Shown in pieces: positions 14,719 through 22,986 of a stretch of DNA of 42,176 nt. The DNA is from Candidatus Dormiibacterota bacterium. Lineage in GTDB: Bacteria; Chloroflexota; Dormibacteria; Aeolococcales; Aeolococcaceae. The translations under genes were made by a program, and so were the position numbers. The notes under the pieces were generated by a model. The model did no database searches. It was not told the DNA's origin and saw only the letters and a list, made by a program, of their open reading frames with translations. The stretch lies in assembly GCA_036495095.1 (NCBI GenBank), contig DASXNK010000129.1:1-42176 (forward strand), read 5' to 3'. The first letter of the stretch is position 1, and every line of letters starts with the position of its first letter.

Positions 14719-15879
14719 GTGCCCCACCTCCGCCGTCCCACGCGCGCGCAGACCCTCACCGTGGCCGTCCTCGCCGTGCTCGCCGCGGTGACCCCCGCGG
14801 TGGTCACGGCCGTGCACCATCGCGATGCCGCCGCGGTGCGCACCGCCGCCCTGGCCCCGCTGCCGCCGGCGCCGTCGCCGGCGCTCGCCCAGGCGCCGCC
14901 GCCCGCCACCGCCGCGCCGGTCGCCTCCGCGGCCGCGCCCCCGCCGGCACCGCCGCCTCCCACCTCGCGGCCGGCGGCCGGGCGGCTCACCATGGCCGGC
15001 TGCCCGCCGCCCCCGGCGCCGCCGCCGCCGTACGTGCCGCCCTGGCACCCCGCGGTGCTGGTGCCCGACGCCGCCCTGCCCGCCCCGGCGCCTGCCGACA
15101 CCCCCGCGGCACTGCTCGCCGCGCTGAGCGGCAAGGGAATGTGGGTGTGGCAGTACCGGCGCACCGAGGGGGGCGCACCCCAGGCGATCGTCGACCGTGC
15201 CGCGGCGGCGGGGCTGCGCCAGATCTGGGTGCGGGTCGCCGACTCGCAGGACGGCTTCTACGGCGCCGACGAGCTCGCCCAGCTGGTGCCGCGGGCCCAC
15301 GTGCGAGGGCTGTCGGTGATCGCATGGGGCTTCCCCCACCTCTACGACCCGGTCGCCGACGCCGCCTGGTCGAAGGCGATCCTCGACTGGCGGGGGCCGG
15401 CGGGCGACCGTGTCGACGGCTTCTCCGCGGATATCGAGACCGCCTCCGAGGGGGTCGCGCTCTCGGCCCGGCGCGCCGCCGTCTACCTCAGCCTGGTGCG
15501 GCAGGCCCGGGCCGGCCGTCCCCTGGTCGCCACCGTGTACCCGCCCACCGACCACTGGATGAGCGCCTACCCGTTCTCGGCGATGGCGCCGTACATCGAT
15601 GCCTTCGCGCCGATGATCTACTGGGAGTGCCGCGACCCCGGCGCCGCCGCCGCCGAGGCGATCAGCCGCCTCGCCCGGCTGCGCCCCGTGCACCTCATCG
15701 GCCAGGCCTTCAGCTTCGGTGACGTCGCCGGGCGGGTCGACCTGCCCAGCGCCGCCGAGCTGGAGCGGTTCATGGCGGTGGGGCGCAGCGCGGGCGCGGT
15801 GGGCGCGTCGTTCTGGGTGTGGCAGAGCATGGGCGCGGAGGAGTGGGCCGAGCTCGCCGCCTTCCCCTGGCTGCGCTGA
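14719..15879 (+). CDS. Secreted glycoside-hydrolase-like TIM-barrel protein
   Basis: About 386 residues. An N-terminal signal or anchor (TLTVAVLAVLAAVTPAVVTAV) is followed by a Pro/Ala linker of about 110 residues. A folded domain begins at GKGMWVWQYRRTEGG. The domain reads like a small TIM barrel: QIWVRVADSQDGFYG, HVRGLSVIAWGFPHLYD, RVDGFSADIETASEG, YIDAFAPMIYWECRD, HLIGQAFSF, ASFWVWQSM. The D-x-E in FSADIE and the acidic end of the next strand (MIYWE) are candidate catalytic acids, as in DUF4015/GH-like domains. It probably acts outside the cell on a polysaccharide; the substrate is unknown. The GTG at 14719 places the signal peptide at the start; GTG 14683 is an alternative. A TAGGGT hexamer lies at 14661-14666. 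Confidence 0.75.
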   Translation: MPHLRRPTRAQTLTVAVLAVLAAVTPAVVTAVHHRDAAAVRTAALAPLPPAPSPALAQAPPPATAAPVASAAAPPPAPPPPTSRPAAGRLTMAGCPPPPAPPPPYVPPWHPAVLVPDAALPAPAPADTPAALLAALSGKGMWVWQYRRTEGGAPQAIVDRAAAAGLRQIWVRVADSQDGFYGADELAQLVPRAHVRGLSVIAWGFPHLYDPVADAAWSKAILDWRGPAGDRVDGFSADIETASEGVALSARRAAVYLSLVRQARAGRPLVATVYPPTDHWMSAYPFSAMAPYIDAFAPMIYWECRDPGAAAAEAISRLARLRPVHLIGQAFSFGDVAGRVDLPSAAELERFMAVGRSAGAVGASFWVWQSMGAEEWAELAAFPWLR

Positions 15880-15931
15880 CCGGTCAGTCCTCCAGCGCGT
15901 GCACCCGGACGCTCGGGACCGGCGTCAATGG

Positions 15932-16405
15932 TCATCCTGACGAGATCTTGCGGAAGTCCCAGCTCACCTCACGGTCGGGGACCAGCCGCAGCCACGCGTG
16001 CCTCCCGTCGTGGGGGATGCCGTCGCCGCCGCCGTGGTACTTGGCCGCCATCAGCCGCTCGGGCTCCTCGAGCTCGGGGAGGGGGAGGCCGGTGCGCGGC
16101 ACCTCGCCGACCACCTCCACGCGGCCGCCCAGCTCGACGCCGCGGAGCTCGGCGTAGTCGACCCCGGCGTCGACCACCACCGCGGCGGCGGGGTTGGCGC
16201 GCAGATCGGCGTAGCGGCGGCTGCGGGTCAGCGAGGAGATCCAGATCGCGTGGCCGTCCCACACGAACCACAGCGGGCTGACGTGGGGGAGGCCGGAGGC
16301 GCCGACGGTGGCGAGGCGGCAGGTCCGCTCGGCGGCGAGGAAGGCGTCGCGCTCCTCCGGGGTCATGGCGATGCGCCGGCCGCGGCGCTGGGGGACGGTG
16401 CCCAT
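15932..16405 (-). CDS. PPOX-class flavin- or F420-dependent oxidoreductase-like protein
   Basis: This 157-residue protein has a split-barrel (pyridoxamine 5'-phosphate oxidase-like) fold. It shows LATVGASGLPHVSPLWFVWDGHAIWISSL, then SRRYADLRANPAAAVVVD and GRVEVVGE, the standard strand order of the family. Such proteins bind FMN, F420 or haem and reduce or sequester small molecules; which one cannot be told. The ATG at 16405 is preceded at 7 nt by a CATCAT hexamer and has no ribosome site; an internal ATG at residue 14 (MTPEERDAF) is the alternative. It is divergent from the sedolisin gene, only 14 nt away, so their promoters must overlap the coding ends. Confidence 0.85.
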   Translation of the reverse strand: MGTVPQRRGRRIAMTPEERDAFLAAERTCRLATVGASGLPHVSPLWFVWDGHAIWISSLTRSRRYADLRANPAAAVVVDAGVDYAELRGVELGGRVEVVGEVPRTGLPLPELEEPERLMAAKYHGGGDGIPHDGRHAWLRLVPDREVSWDFRKISSG

Positions 16406-16419
16406 GTCGCGAATGATGA

Positions 16420-18111
16420 TTGCCTGGGGGCCGCCGATGCCCGACGATATGGGGCCTGCGCCCCCACCTCCCTCCCTCCGCAGCTCGACGCCGGCTCACG
16501 GCGCTGGCAGTGGCGGCGACGGTCGCCGCCCTGAGCCTCGCCGTGCCCGCGGCCACGCCCACGGCCGCGGCGCCCGCCGTGCCCGTCCCCGGCAGCCTGC
16601 CGGCGCGGGTGGCCGGCGCCGTCGACCTGGGGGCGGTGGCCGCCGGTGCCCCGGTGGAGCTCACCCTGGCGCTGCCGCTCCGCGACCGCGCCGCCCTCGA
16701 GGCCCGGGCGGGCGCGCTCATGGCCGGCCGCCCGGGGGCCGCCGAGCTGACCCCGGAGCAGGTCGCCGCCGCCCACGCCCCCGACCCGGCAGCGGTCGCC
16801 ACGGTGGCGGTCTGGGCCCGGAGCGCGGGCCTGGAGGTGACGTCGGTGTCGGCGGACCGGACCCTGGTGGGGATCCGCGGCGCGGCCTCACGGGTGGGCG
16901 GCGCCCTCGGGGTGGGGCTGCACCGGTACCGCGCGGGCGACCTCGTGTACCGCTCCGCCGACGGGCCGGTGCGGCTGCCCGAAGCCCTCGCCGGGCGGGT
17001 CGAGGCGGTGCTCGGCCTCTCCGACCTGGGCAGCCACAAGGGCATGGCCCCGGCCCGTCCGGCGGCCGGCGTCAGCCCGACCCAGCCGGCCCGGGGGCCC
17101 GCCGACTTCTGGTCCTTCTACCACGCCCCGGCGGGCGACCGCGGCGAGGGGCAGACCATCGCGGTGATCGCAGCCGGCGACCTCGCCACCCCCGAGCGTG
17201 ACCTCGTCGCCTTCGAGCGGACCTACGGCCTGCCCCGGGTGCCCTGGACCACGGTGACGACCGGCGCGGCCGCCGGCGGCGACACCCTCAACGACGTCGA
17301 GTGGGACCTGGACACCCAGTACGCCACCGCCTTCGCACCGGCGGTGGCCTCGCTGCTGGTCTACGACGCCCCCAGCCTGAGCGACGCCGACACCGTCGCC
17401 GCCCTGACCCGGTGGCTCACCGACGATCGCGCCCGCCAGGCCAGCTTCTCGGCGGGCGAGTGCGAGGACGTGGCGGTGCGCACCGGCTTCCAGCGGGCCA
17501 CCGACAGCGTGCTGCTGCGCGCCGCCGCCGAGGGCAAGACCCTCTTCGCCCCCAGCGGCGACACCGGCTCCTTCTGCCCCAAGCTCGTCGATCTGCGCGA
17601 CATCGGCCAGGCGACCCGGCCGCAGGCGACCTACCCCGGCTCGAGCCCGTACGCGGTGAGCGTGGGCGGGACCACCCTGGCGGAGGGCCCCGGCGCGCTC
17701 CGGGAGACCGCCTGGCGCGACGGCGGCGGCGGCATCGCCAGCACCGAGGACCAGCCTCCCCACCAGGCCGGCGCCGGCGGCAGCCTGGTGTCGGGCCATC
17801 GCGGCACCCCCGACGTCAGCCTCGACGCCGACCCCGACACCGGGTACTCGGTCATCGAGCACGGCAGAACGGTGATCGTCGGCGGCACCAGCGCGGGGGC
17901 CCCGGCCTGGCTGGGGATCTGGGCACGCGCCCAGGCGGCCCACGGCGGCAGGCTGGGCTTCGCCGCGCCGCTGCTCTACCGCCTGCCCGCGGGCGCCTTC
18001 CACGACGTCGTCGCCGGCTTCCAGGGGCTGTGGCCCGCGACCCCCGGCTGGGACTACACCACCGGCCGCGGCACCCCGGACATCGCCGTGCTCATCGCCG
18101 CACTCGGGTAG
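16420..18111 (+). CDS. Secreted sedolisin (S53) pro-kumamolisin-type serine-carboxyl peptidase
   Basis: Up to 563 residues: a signal peptide (ARRRLTALAVAATVAALSLAV), an activation propeptide (about 50-205: VELTLALPLRDRAALEARAGAL, then GLHRYRAGDLVYRSADG), and a catalytic domain starting near PADFWSFYH. The S53 catalytic set is visible: E294 and D298 in VEWDLD, and S491 in GGTSAGAPAW. The calcium site near the end is also visible (FHDVVAGFQG, then WDYTTGRGTPD). Sedolisins cleave extracellular proteins at acid pH and activate by releasing the propeptide. The start is uncertain: TTG 16420 is the first codon that includes the basic signal-peptide start. The stop TAG is also the first half of the next gene's -10 element. 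Confidence 0.88.
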   Translation: MPGGRRCPTIWGLRPHLPPSAARRRLTALAVAATVAALSLAVPAATPTAAAPAVPVPGSLPARVAGAVDLGAVAAGAPVELTLALPLRDRAALEARAGALMAGRPGAAELTPEQVAAAHAPDPAAVATVAVWARSAGLEVTSVSADRTLVGIRGAASRVGGALGVGLHRYRAGDLVYRSADGPVRLPEALAGRVEAVLGLSDLGSHKGMAPARPAAGVSPTQPARGPADFWSFYHAPAGDRGEGQTIAVIAAGDLATPERDLVAFERTYGLPRVPWTTVTTGAAAGGDTLNDVEWDLDTQYATAFAPAVASLLVYDAPSLSDADTVAALTRWLTDDRARQASFSAGECEDVAVRTGFQRATDSVLLRAAAEGKTLFAPSGDTGSFCPKLVDLRDIGQATRPQATYPGSSPYAVSVGGTTLAEGPGALRETAWRDGGGGIASTEDQPPHQAGAGGSLVSGHRGTPDVSLDADPDTGYSVIEHGRTVIVGGTSAGAPAWLGIWARAQAAHGGRLGFAAPLLYRLPAGAFHDVVAGFQGLWPATPGWDYTTGRGTPDIAVLIAALG

Positions 18112-18114
18112 GGT
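18109..18114 (+). promoter_or_regulatory. -10 element (TAGGGT) for the DsbA-like gene
   Basis: TAGGGT ends exactly 6 nt before the ATG at 18121 and overlaps the sedolisin stop codon. There is no Shine-Dalgarno site, so a leaderless transcript is likely. Confidence 0.5.
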
Positions 18115-18120
18115 TGTCGC

Positions 18121-18759
18121 ATGTCCGAGCAGATCACCACCGTCACCCTCCACGTCGACCCCTGCTGCCCCTGGGCGTGGCTCACCTCGCGCTGGCTGGC
18201 CGAGGTCGAGCGCGTCCGCCCGGTCCGGGTCGTCACCCGCCTCATCGACCTCGCCGAGGCCAACCGCGGCAGGGAGGAGGGCCGCCAGCGCGACTCCCAC
18301 GAGGCCGGCGAGCGCGCCTCCCGGGTGCTGGTCCAGGCCCGCCGCGAGGGCGGCGACCAGGCCGTCGCCCGCCTCTACACCGAGATCGGCGAGGCCTATC
18401 AGGAGCGCGCCGAGCCGCTCGCCGACCCTGCCGTCCTGCGCGCCTGCGCCAGCGCCGCCGGTCTCGACCCAGGACTGGTCGACCGCGCCCTCGACGACCC
18501 CGGGACCCTGGACGAGCTCCTCGCCGAGCACCGCGCCGCGGCCGAGCAGGGCGCCTTCGGCGCGCCGACCCTGACCCTCGAGGGCGCCGCCCCGATCTTC
18601 GGACCGGTGGTCGACGTGCGGGTCACCGGCGAGCTCGCCGGCGAGCTCTGGGACCACACCGCCTGGATGGTCCGGCACGGCAACTTCTTCGAGCTGAAGC
18701 GGGAGCGGGCGGGCAAGGCGAGGGTGGGGCGCTACGCCGCCGCCACCAGCGCGTCGTAG
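18121..18759 (+). CDS. DsbA-family (mycothiol-dependent nitroreductase-like) thioredoxin-fold protein
   Basis: This 212-residue protein starts with HVDPCCPWAWLTSRW. This matches the D-P-x-C-P-W-x-W entry of the DsbA-like family that includes mycobacterial Rv2466c, a mycothiol-dependent reductase. The active-site Cys is C16 (CPWA); the usual second Cys is Ala here, so it would work by a monothiol mechanism with a low-molecular-weight thiol. A helical insertion (about 45-140) and a cis-Pro loop (FGAPTLTLEG) follow, then GPVVDVRVTGE. It has no signal peptide and is therefore cytoplasmic. The family occurs mainly in mycothiol-making bacteria, which supports an actinobacterial-like thiol metabolism; no mycothiol biosynthesis genes are in the window. 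Confidence 0.85.
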   Translation: MSEQITTVTLHVDPCCPWAWLTSRWLAEVERVRPVRVVTRLIDLAEANRGREEGRQRDSHEAGERASRVLVQARREGGDQAVARLYTEIGEAYQERAEPLADPAVLRACASAAGLDPGLVDRALDDPGTLDELLAEHRAAAEQGAFGAPTLTLEGAAPIFGPVVDVRVTGELAGELWDHTAWMVRHGNFFELKRERAGKARVGRYAAATSAS

Positions 18760-18785
18760 GCGGACGGGTCGCCGCCGCCCGGCGG

Positions 18786-19118
18786 CTGGTCACCGACGAC
18801 GGCCGCGAGGTCGCGGCGCACGTCGACGAGGCCGCGAGCTTCCTGAGCCGCGGTCTCGGGCTGATGTTCCGCCGCGACCTCCCCGCCGGCCACGGCCTCG
18901 CCATCACCCCCTGCAACTCGATCCACATGTTCTTCATGCGCTTCTCCCTCGACGTCGCGTTCCTCGACCGCGACGGCCGGGTGGTGCGGGCCTACCACGG
19001 CATCCGTCCCTGGCGGATGAGCCGGCTGGTCCGCGGCGCGCGCACCGCCGTCGAGCTCCCCGCCGGGACTCTGAGCGCCGCCGGCGTGGAGAAGGGCACG
19101 GTGCTGCGGCTGGTCTGA
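18786..19118 (+). CDS. DUF192 family protein without a standard start codon
   Basis: About 110 residues covering a complete DUF192 domain: SFLSRGLGLMFRRDLPAGHG, NSIHMFFMRFSLDVAFLDRDG, RGARTAVELPAGTLSAAGV. The family is small, often exported and of unknown function. The frame has no ATG, GTG or TTG between the preceding gene and the domain; scanning 18663-18860 codon by codon shows only CTG at 18663 and 18786. I place the start at CTG 18786, which gives RL-VTDDGRE at the N-terminus. The true start may be CTG, another rare codon, or lost to a sequencing error. It follows the DsbA-like gene closely and is probably co-transcribed. Confidence 0.65.
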   Translation: MVTDDGREVAAHVDEAASFLSRGLGLMFRRDLPAGHGLAITPCNSIHMFFMRFSLDVAFLDRDGRVVRAYHGIRPWRMSRLVRGARTAVELPAGTLSAAGVEKGTVLRLV

Positions 19119-19130
19119 GGCGCTCTGTGG

Positions 19131-19136
19131 TATCGT
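19131..19136 (+). promoter_or_regulatory. -10-like element (TATCGT) upstream of comF
   Basis: TATCGT predicts a start near 19143, about 12 nt before the comF ATG. It overlaps a small dyad, TGTGGT/ACCACA (19126-19131 with 19138-19143). No -35 match is evident. Confidence 0.3.
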
Positions 19137-19154
19137 CACCACAAAATAACAGGC

Positions 19155-19835
19155 ATGACGAACACGCCCCTCCGCTCCGCGGCGTCGCTTCTCGCCCGGC
19201 TCGTCGACACGGTCGCGCCGCGGCGGTGCGCGGGGTGCGACATCCGATCGGCCGAGATCCTCTGCGAGGTCTGCGTCGAGGTGGCACTGGCACTCCCTCC
19301 ACCGGCGCCGCGGCCCACACCGTACGGGGTGTGCCGGGCGGCGCTGCCGTGGCGGCCGCCGGCGCGGGGCGCGGTGCACGCGGCCAAGTACCGCGGCTGC
19401 GGGCGGGCGATGCACGTCCTCGCCGCTGTCGCCGCCGAGAAGCTGGCGCCCGCACTGCTCGGAGGGCCCGCTCCGGAGGCGGTGGTGGCGGTGCCGCTCG
19501 GGTCGCGCCGGCGGAGGCTGCGCGGCTACAACCAGGCCGAGGTCGCGGCCGCCGCGCTGTGCGCCGCCTGCCGGCTGCCGCCGCCCCGCCGGGGGCTGCG
19601 GCGGGTGCGCGAGACCTTGCCGCAGGTGGGGCTGGGGGTGGACGAGCGGCGGCGCAACCTGGGCGCCGCCTTCGGCTGGGAGGGGCCACGGCTCGACGGC
19701 GGCACGGTGTGGCTGATCGACGACGTGGTCACGACCGGAAGCACCCTTGCGGCGGCTGCGTACGCACTGCAACAGGCCGGTGCGGGTCGTATCGAAGCCG
19801 TCGCGGTGGCCTCCTGCGACCGGCGCGGCGGCTGA
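19155..19835 (+). CDS. comF: ComF-family phosphoribosyltransferase-like protein
   Basis: This 226-residue protein has the ComF layout. The N-terminal zinc-ribbon part has paired Cys (CAGC and CEVC). A type I phosphoribosyltransferase domain follows, with AVPLGSRRRRLRGYNQAE and the PRPP loop VWLIDDVVTTGSTL near the C-terminus. ComF is needed for DNA uptake in naturally competent bacteria such as Haemophilus and Bacillus, though it is also present in non-competent ones. It directly precedes the orphan CpaF ATPase, an interesting neighbour because secretion-type ATPases drive DNA-uptake pili; a functional link is only a hypothesis. There is a possible TATCGT -10 and no ribosome site. Confidence 0.88.
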   Translation: MTNTPLRSAASLLARLVDTVAPRRCAGCDIRSAEILCEVCVEVALALPPPAPRPTPYGVCRAALPWRPPARGAVHAAKYRGCGRAMHVLAAVAAEKLAPALLGGPAPEAVVAVPLGSRRRRLRGYNQAEVAAAALCAACRLPPPRRGLRRVRETLPQVGLGVDERRRNLGAAFGWEGPRLDGGTVWLIDDVVTTGSTLAAAAYALQQAGAGRIEAVAVASCDRRGG

Positions 19836-19944
19836 GAATCCGCACCAACGAGGGTGCTGGGGAATCAACCGCATGGCGCTCCCTCTGCGCCGAGGTGTCC
19901 CGCACGCGCCCTCACCGGTCGACTGCAGGAGCGTGCCAACACCC

Positions 19945-21114
19945 GTGATCAGCACTGCCACCAACGCTCGCACCACCGAGGAGATGGCGCGTTACCTCGA
20001 GGCCCTGGGGCCGCTCCGGCCGCTCGTCGAGGACGACAGCCTCACCGAGATCATGGTCAACGGCACCGACATGGTCTACGTGGAGCGTGGCGGGAAGATC
20101 CTTCTCACCGACGTGCACTTCGACGACGAGAACCACCTGCTGCGCGTCATCGACCTCATCGTCTCCGCGGTGGGCCGGCGCATCGACTTCCGCCAGCCCC
20201 TCTGCGACGCGCGCCTGCTCGACGGCTCGCGCGTCAACGCGGTGGTGCCGCCGATCGCGGTCGACGGGCCGATGCTCACCATCCGGAAGTTCTCCAAGGA
20301 TCCCTATCAGGCCTCCGACCTGATCCGGTTCGGCACCCTGACCGAGGCCTCGGCGGCATTCCTCAAGGCCTGCGTGCTGGCCCGCGCCAACATGGTCATC
20401 AGCGGCGGCACCGGCACCGGAAAGACCACCCTGCTCAACGTCTGCTCGAGCTTCATCCCGATCGACGAGCGCATCGTCACCATCGAGGACGCGGCCGAGC
20501 TGCAGCTGAACCAGGAGCACGTGTGCCGGATGGAGGCGCGGCCCCCGGACGTCAACGGCGAGGGCCGGGTCGGGATCCGCGAGCTGGTGATGAACAGCCT
20601 GCGGATGCGGCCCGACCGCATCGTCGTCGGCGAGTGCCGCGGCGGCGAGGCGCTGGACATGCTCCAGGCGATGAACACCGGCCACGACGGCTCGCTCACC
20701 ACCATCCACTCCAACAATGCGCGCGACTGCCTCGCCCGCATGGAGACGCTGGTGCTGATGGCGGGCATGGACCTGCCGGTGCGCGCCATCCGCCAGCAGG
20801 TGGCGTCGGCGATCAACCTCATCGTGCAGCTGAGCCGGCTGAAGGACGGCTCGCGCCGGGTCACCTCCGTCACCGAGGTCGTCGGCATGGAGGGCGAGAC
20901 GATCACGATGCAGGACATCTTCGTCTTCAAGTCGCTCGGCGCCGACGAGAACGGTCGGATCATGGGCGACTTCGTTCCCACCGGCATCCGCCCCCAGATC
21001 ATCAACCGGCTGTTCGACATGGGCGTCCCCATGCCCCCGGAGCTGGCGCGTCTCTTCCCGGACCGCCGCACCTCCCAGCAGGCCACCGCGTTCGCCGACC
21101 GCCGCAAGCCATGA
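19945..21114 (+). CDS. Second CpaF/TadA-type secretion ATPase (orphan paralog)
   Basis: About 389 residues; a paralog of the CpaF at 10018 but without its Pro-rich N-terminal extension. It keeps LVEDDSLTEIMVNG, Walker A GGTGTGKTT, the Asp box (RIVTIEDAAELQL), Walker B (LRMRPDRIVVGECRGGEA) and the His box (GHDGSLTTIHSNN). It differs in its C-terminal 60 residues (GIRPQIINRLFDMGVPMPPELARL). All catalytic motifs look intact. No tadB/tadC-type platform genes accompany it; instead its stop overlaps the ATG of a secreted CAP-domain protein (ATGA). The start is uncertain: GTG 19945 follows AGGAG by 13 nt; GTG 19933 and ATG 19873 are alternatives. Confidence 0.9.
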   Translation: MISTATNARTTEEMARYLEALGPLRPLVEDDSLTEIMVNGTDMVYVERGGKILLTDVHFDDENHLLRVIDLIVSAVGRRIDFRQPLCDARLLDGSRVNAVVPPIAVDGPMLTIRKFSKDPYQASDLIRFGTLTEASAAFLKACVLARANMVISGGTGTGKTTLLNVCSSFIPIDERIVTIEDAAELQLNQEHVCRMEARPPDVNGEGRVGIRELVMNSLRMRPDRIVVGECRGGEALDMLQAMNTGHDGSLTTIHSNNARDCLARMETLVLMAGMDLPVRAIRQQVASAINLIVQLSRLKDGSRRVTSVTEVVGMEGETITMQDIFVFKSLGADENGRIMGDFVPTGIRPQIINRLFDMGVPMPPELARLFPDRRTSQQATAFADRRKP

Positions 21115-22160
21115 CCATCCGGGGGCGGGATGCGGCCGAGCGCGCGCGGCACTGGGCGGAGCTGAGCAGGTCCGGCCGGGCGGTGCGCGCGCTGCCCGCG
21201 GGCGACGATCCCGACACCGACGCCGGCGAGGCCGCGCCTCACCATCGGGTCGTCGCCGCGTCACTCGCGGCCGCGACCGGGCTGGGCAGCGCCGCGCTCG
21301 GCGTCGCCTCCGGGGCGCCGCTGCCGGTGCAGGCGTCGAGCGCGACCCTGGACTCGAACCTGCTCGCGCTGACCAACCAGGACCGCACCAGCAACGGCGT
21401 CGGCGCGCTGCAGTGGAACTCCACCCTGGGGTCGATCGCCGACAACCGCCCGTACAACTGCAACGGGGTGATCGTCAACGGGCGTGCCCTGGACATGATC
21501 CAGCGCAACTACTTCGACCATCCCATCCTCGGCTGCGGCCAGATGGCCGATCGCATGGTCACCGCCGCGGGCGTGTCCTGGACCGCGTGGGGCGAGAACA
21601 TCGAGTGGCAGTCCGGGGGCGGCGACCCCGCCTCGGCCGCCGCGGCGCTGAACACCGGCTTCATGAACAGCCCGCCCCACCGGGCCAACATCCTCAACGG
21701 CAACTACACCCAGATGGGGATCGGCTCCGAGCTCGGCAACGGCTGGTCCGACCAGCTCACCGGCTCGGGACCCTACGACGGTGTGTGGATGGTCGCCGAG
21801 GAGTTCGCCCGGTCCACCGGTGGCGGCGGCGGTGCTCCGGCGCCGGTGCCCGTGCCGGTGCGCACCCCCCGCCCGATCCCCCCGGTGAGGGTGCCGGTCC
21901 CGGTGCCGCACCCGCTGGTCCAGGCCCCCGCCCCCGCATCCGACCCCGCGCCCACCGCGGCCCCCACCCCGGCTCCGACCCCCACCCCCACCCCGTCGCC
22001 CACACCTCCGCCGTTCGTCCCCACCAGCCTGGCGCCGGCCGACGGCACCGCGGCCGGGGCCGGCACCGCATCGCCGGCGGCGGCGCCGCTCCTCTACACC
22101 CCCCAAGGCCTCCTCTCCGACTCCGTCGAGGGCGTCCTCGAGGGCCATCTCCTTGACTGA
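21111..22160 (+). CDS. Secreted CAP/SCP-domain protein with Pro-rich C-terminal tail
   Basis: This 349-residue protein has a cytoplasmic-looking start, then a hydrophobic segment (HHRVVAASLAAATGLGSAALGVAS, about 45-70), then a CAP domain (about 80-230). The CAP domain begins LLALTNQDRTSNGVGALQWN and has YFDHPILGCGQMADR, WTAWGENIEW, FMNSPPHRANILNGNYTQMG and GVWMVAEEFA, all standard for bacterial SCP/CAP proteins. The tail (about 240-310) is a Pro/Thr/Ala repeat with PTP and PAP units, likely a wall-spanning or glycosylated stalk, ending in a short Leu-rich segment. The ATG at 21111 overlaps the ATPase stop by four bases, so the two are translationally coupled. Its end overlaps the next ABC gene by 8 nt. 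Confidence 0.88.
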   Translation: MTIRGRDAAERARHWAELSRSGRAVRALPAGDDPDTDAGEAAPHHRVVAASLAAATGLGSAALGVASGAPLPVQASSATLDSNLLALTNQDRTSNGVGALQWNSTLGSIADNRPYNCNGVIVNGRALDMIQRNYFDHPILGCGQMADRMVTAAGVSWTAWGENIEWQSGGGDPASAAAALNTGFMNSPPHRANILNGNYTQMGIGSELGNGWSDQLTGSGPYDGVWMVAEEFARSTGGGGGAPAPVPVPVRTPRPIPPVRVPVPVPHPLVQAPAPASDPAPTAAPTPAPTPTPTPSPTPPPFVPTSLAPADGTAAGAGTASPAAAPLLYTPQGLLSDSVEGVLEGHLLD

Positions 22161-22986
22161 CCACGCCGTCGTCGCCGCTCCCGCCGCCTCCCTCGGAGCC
22201 GGCACCGTCGTCGCCGTCGAGGGCGTGCGCAAGGCCTACCGGATCAGCCGCGAGCCCCGCGACGTGCTCGCCGGGGTGTCGCTCCAGGTCACCCGCGGCG
22301 AGTTCGTCGCCATCATGGGTCCGAGCGGCTGCGGCAAGAGCACCCTGCTCCACGTCCTCGGCGGCCTCGAGCCGCCCGACGCGGGTCGGGTGATCATCGA
22401 CGGCCGCGACCTCTACTCCCTCGACGACGAGCGCCTCGCCGCCTTCCGCCGCGACCACATCGGCCTGGTCTTCCAGTTCTTCAACCTCATCCCCAGCCTG
22501 ACCGCCGCCGAGAACGTCGCCCTGCCGCTGCGGCTGCGCGGGCGCGCCCGCGGCACCGCCCGCTGGGGCGGGCCCAACCGCCGCCGGGTGATCCGCCGCC
22601 GGGTGCACGCGCTGATGGACCAGCTCGACCTCCACGGCCTCCAGGGCCACGGGCCGGAGGAGATCTCCGGCGGGGAGCAGCAGCGCGTGGCCCTGGCCCG
22701 CGCGCTCGCGGTGGCCCCCACGGTGCTGCTCGCCGACGAGCCCACCGGCAACCTCGACTGGGCCACCGCCCACGAGGTGATGGCCCTGCTCGCGCAGCTC
22801 TGCCGCAGCGAGGGTCAGACCACCGTGGTGGTCACCCACGACGCCCGCACCGCCGCCTGGGCCGACCGGGTGCTGGTGATGCGCGACGGCGCCGTCGTCG
22901 ACGAGGTCGACCTCGGCCGCCGCGACGCGACCGTCGCTCCCGACCCGGCACCGCTGGTGGCGCGGCTCGTCGAGCTGGGGCTGTGA
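22153..22986 (+). CDS. ABC transporter ATP-binding protein (MacB/LolD type)
   Basis: This 277-residue ATPase has Walker [12 protein letters not shown]-loop [16 protein letters not shown], signature [15 protein letters not shown], Walker [13 protein letters not shown] and the switch His in VVTHD. The Q-loop with NLIP is typical of MacB/LolD-type ATPases, which drive mechanotransmission through FtsX-like permeases rather than classical transport. A basic insertion ([22 protein letters not shown], shown here by its ends RGRARG and RVIRRR) sits in the helical domain. The TTG at 22153 overlaps the CAP gene, and the stop overlaps the GTG of the permease (GTGA), so CAP protein, ATPase and permease form one unit. 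Confidence 0.9.
   Translation: MTDHAVVAAPAASLGAGTVVAVEGVRKAYRISREPRDVLAGVSLQVTRGEFVAIMGPSGCGKSTLLHVLGGLEPPDAGRVIIDGRDLYSLDDERLAAFRRDHIGLVFQFFNLIPSLTAAENVALPLRLRGRARGTARWGGPNRRRVIRRRVHALMDQLDLHGLQGHGPEEISGGEQQRVALARALAVAPTVLLADEPTGNLDWATAHEVMALLAQLCRSEGQTTVVVTHDARTAAWADRVLVMRDGAVVDEVDLGRRDATVAPDPAPLVARLVELGL

Noticed and set aside
17301-19118. Very long plus-strand frame running into the DUF192 gene
   Set aside because: The part before about 18786 is a shadow of the sedolisin and DsbA-like genes; only the DUF192 end is coding.
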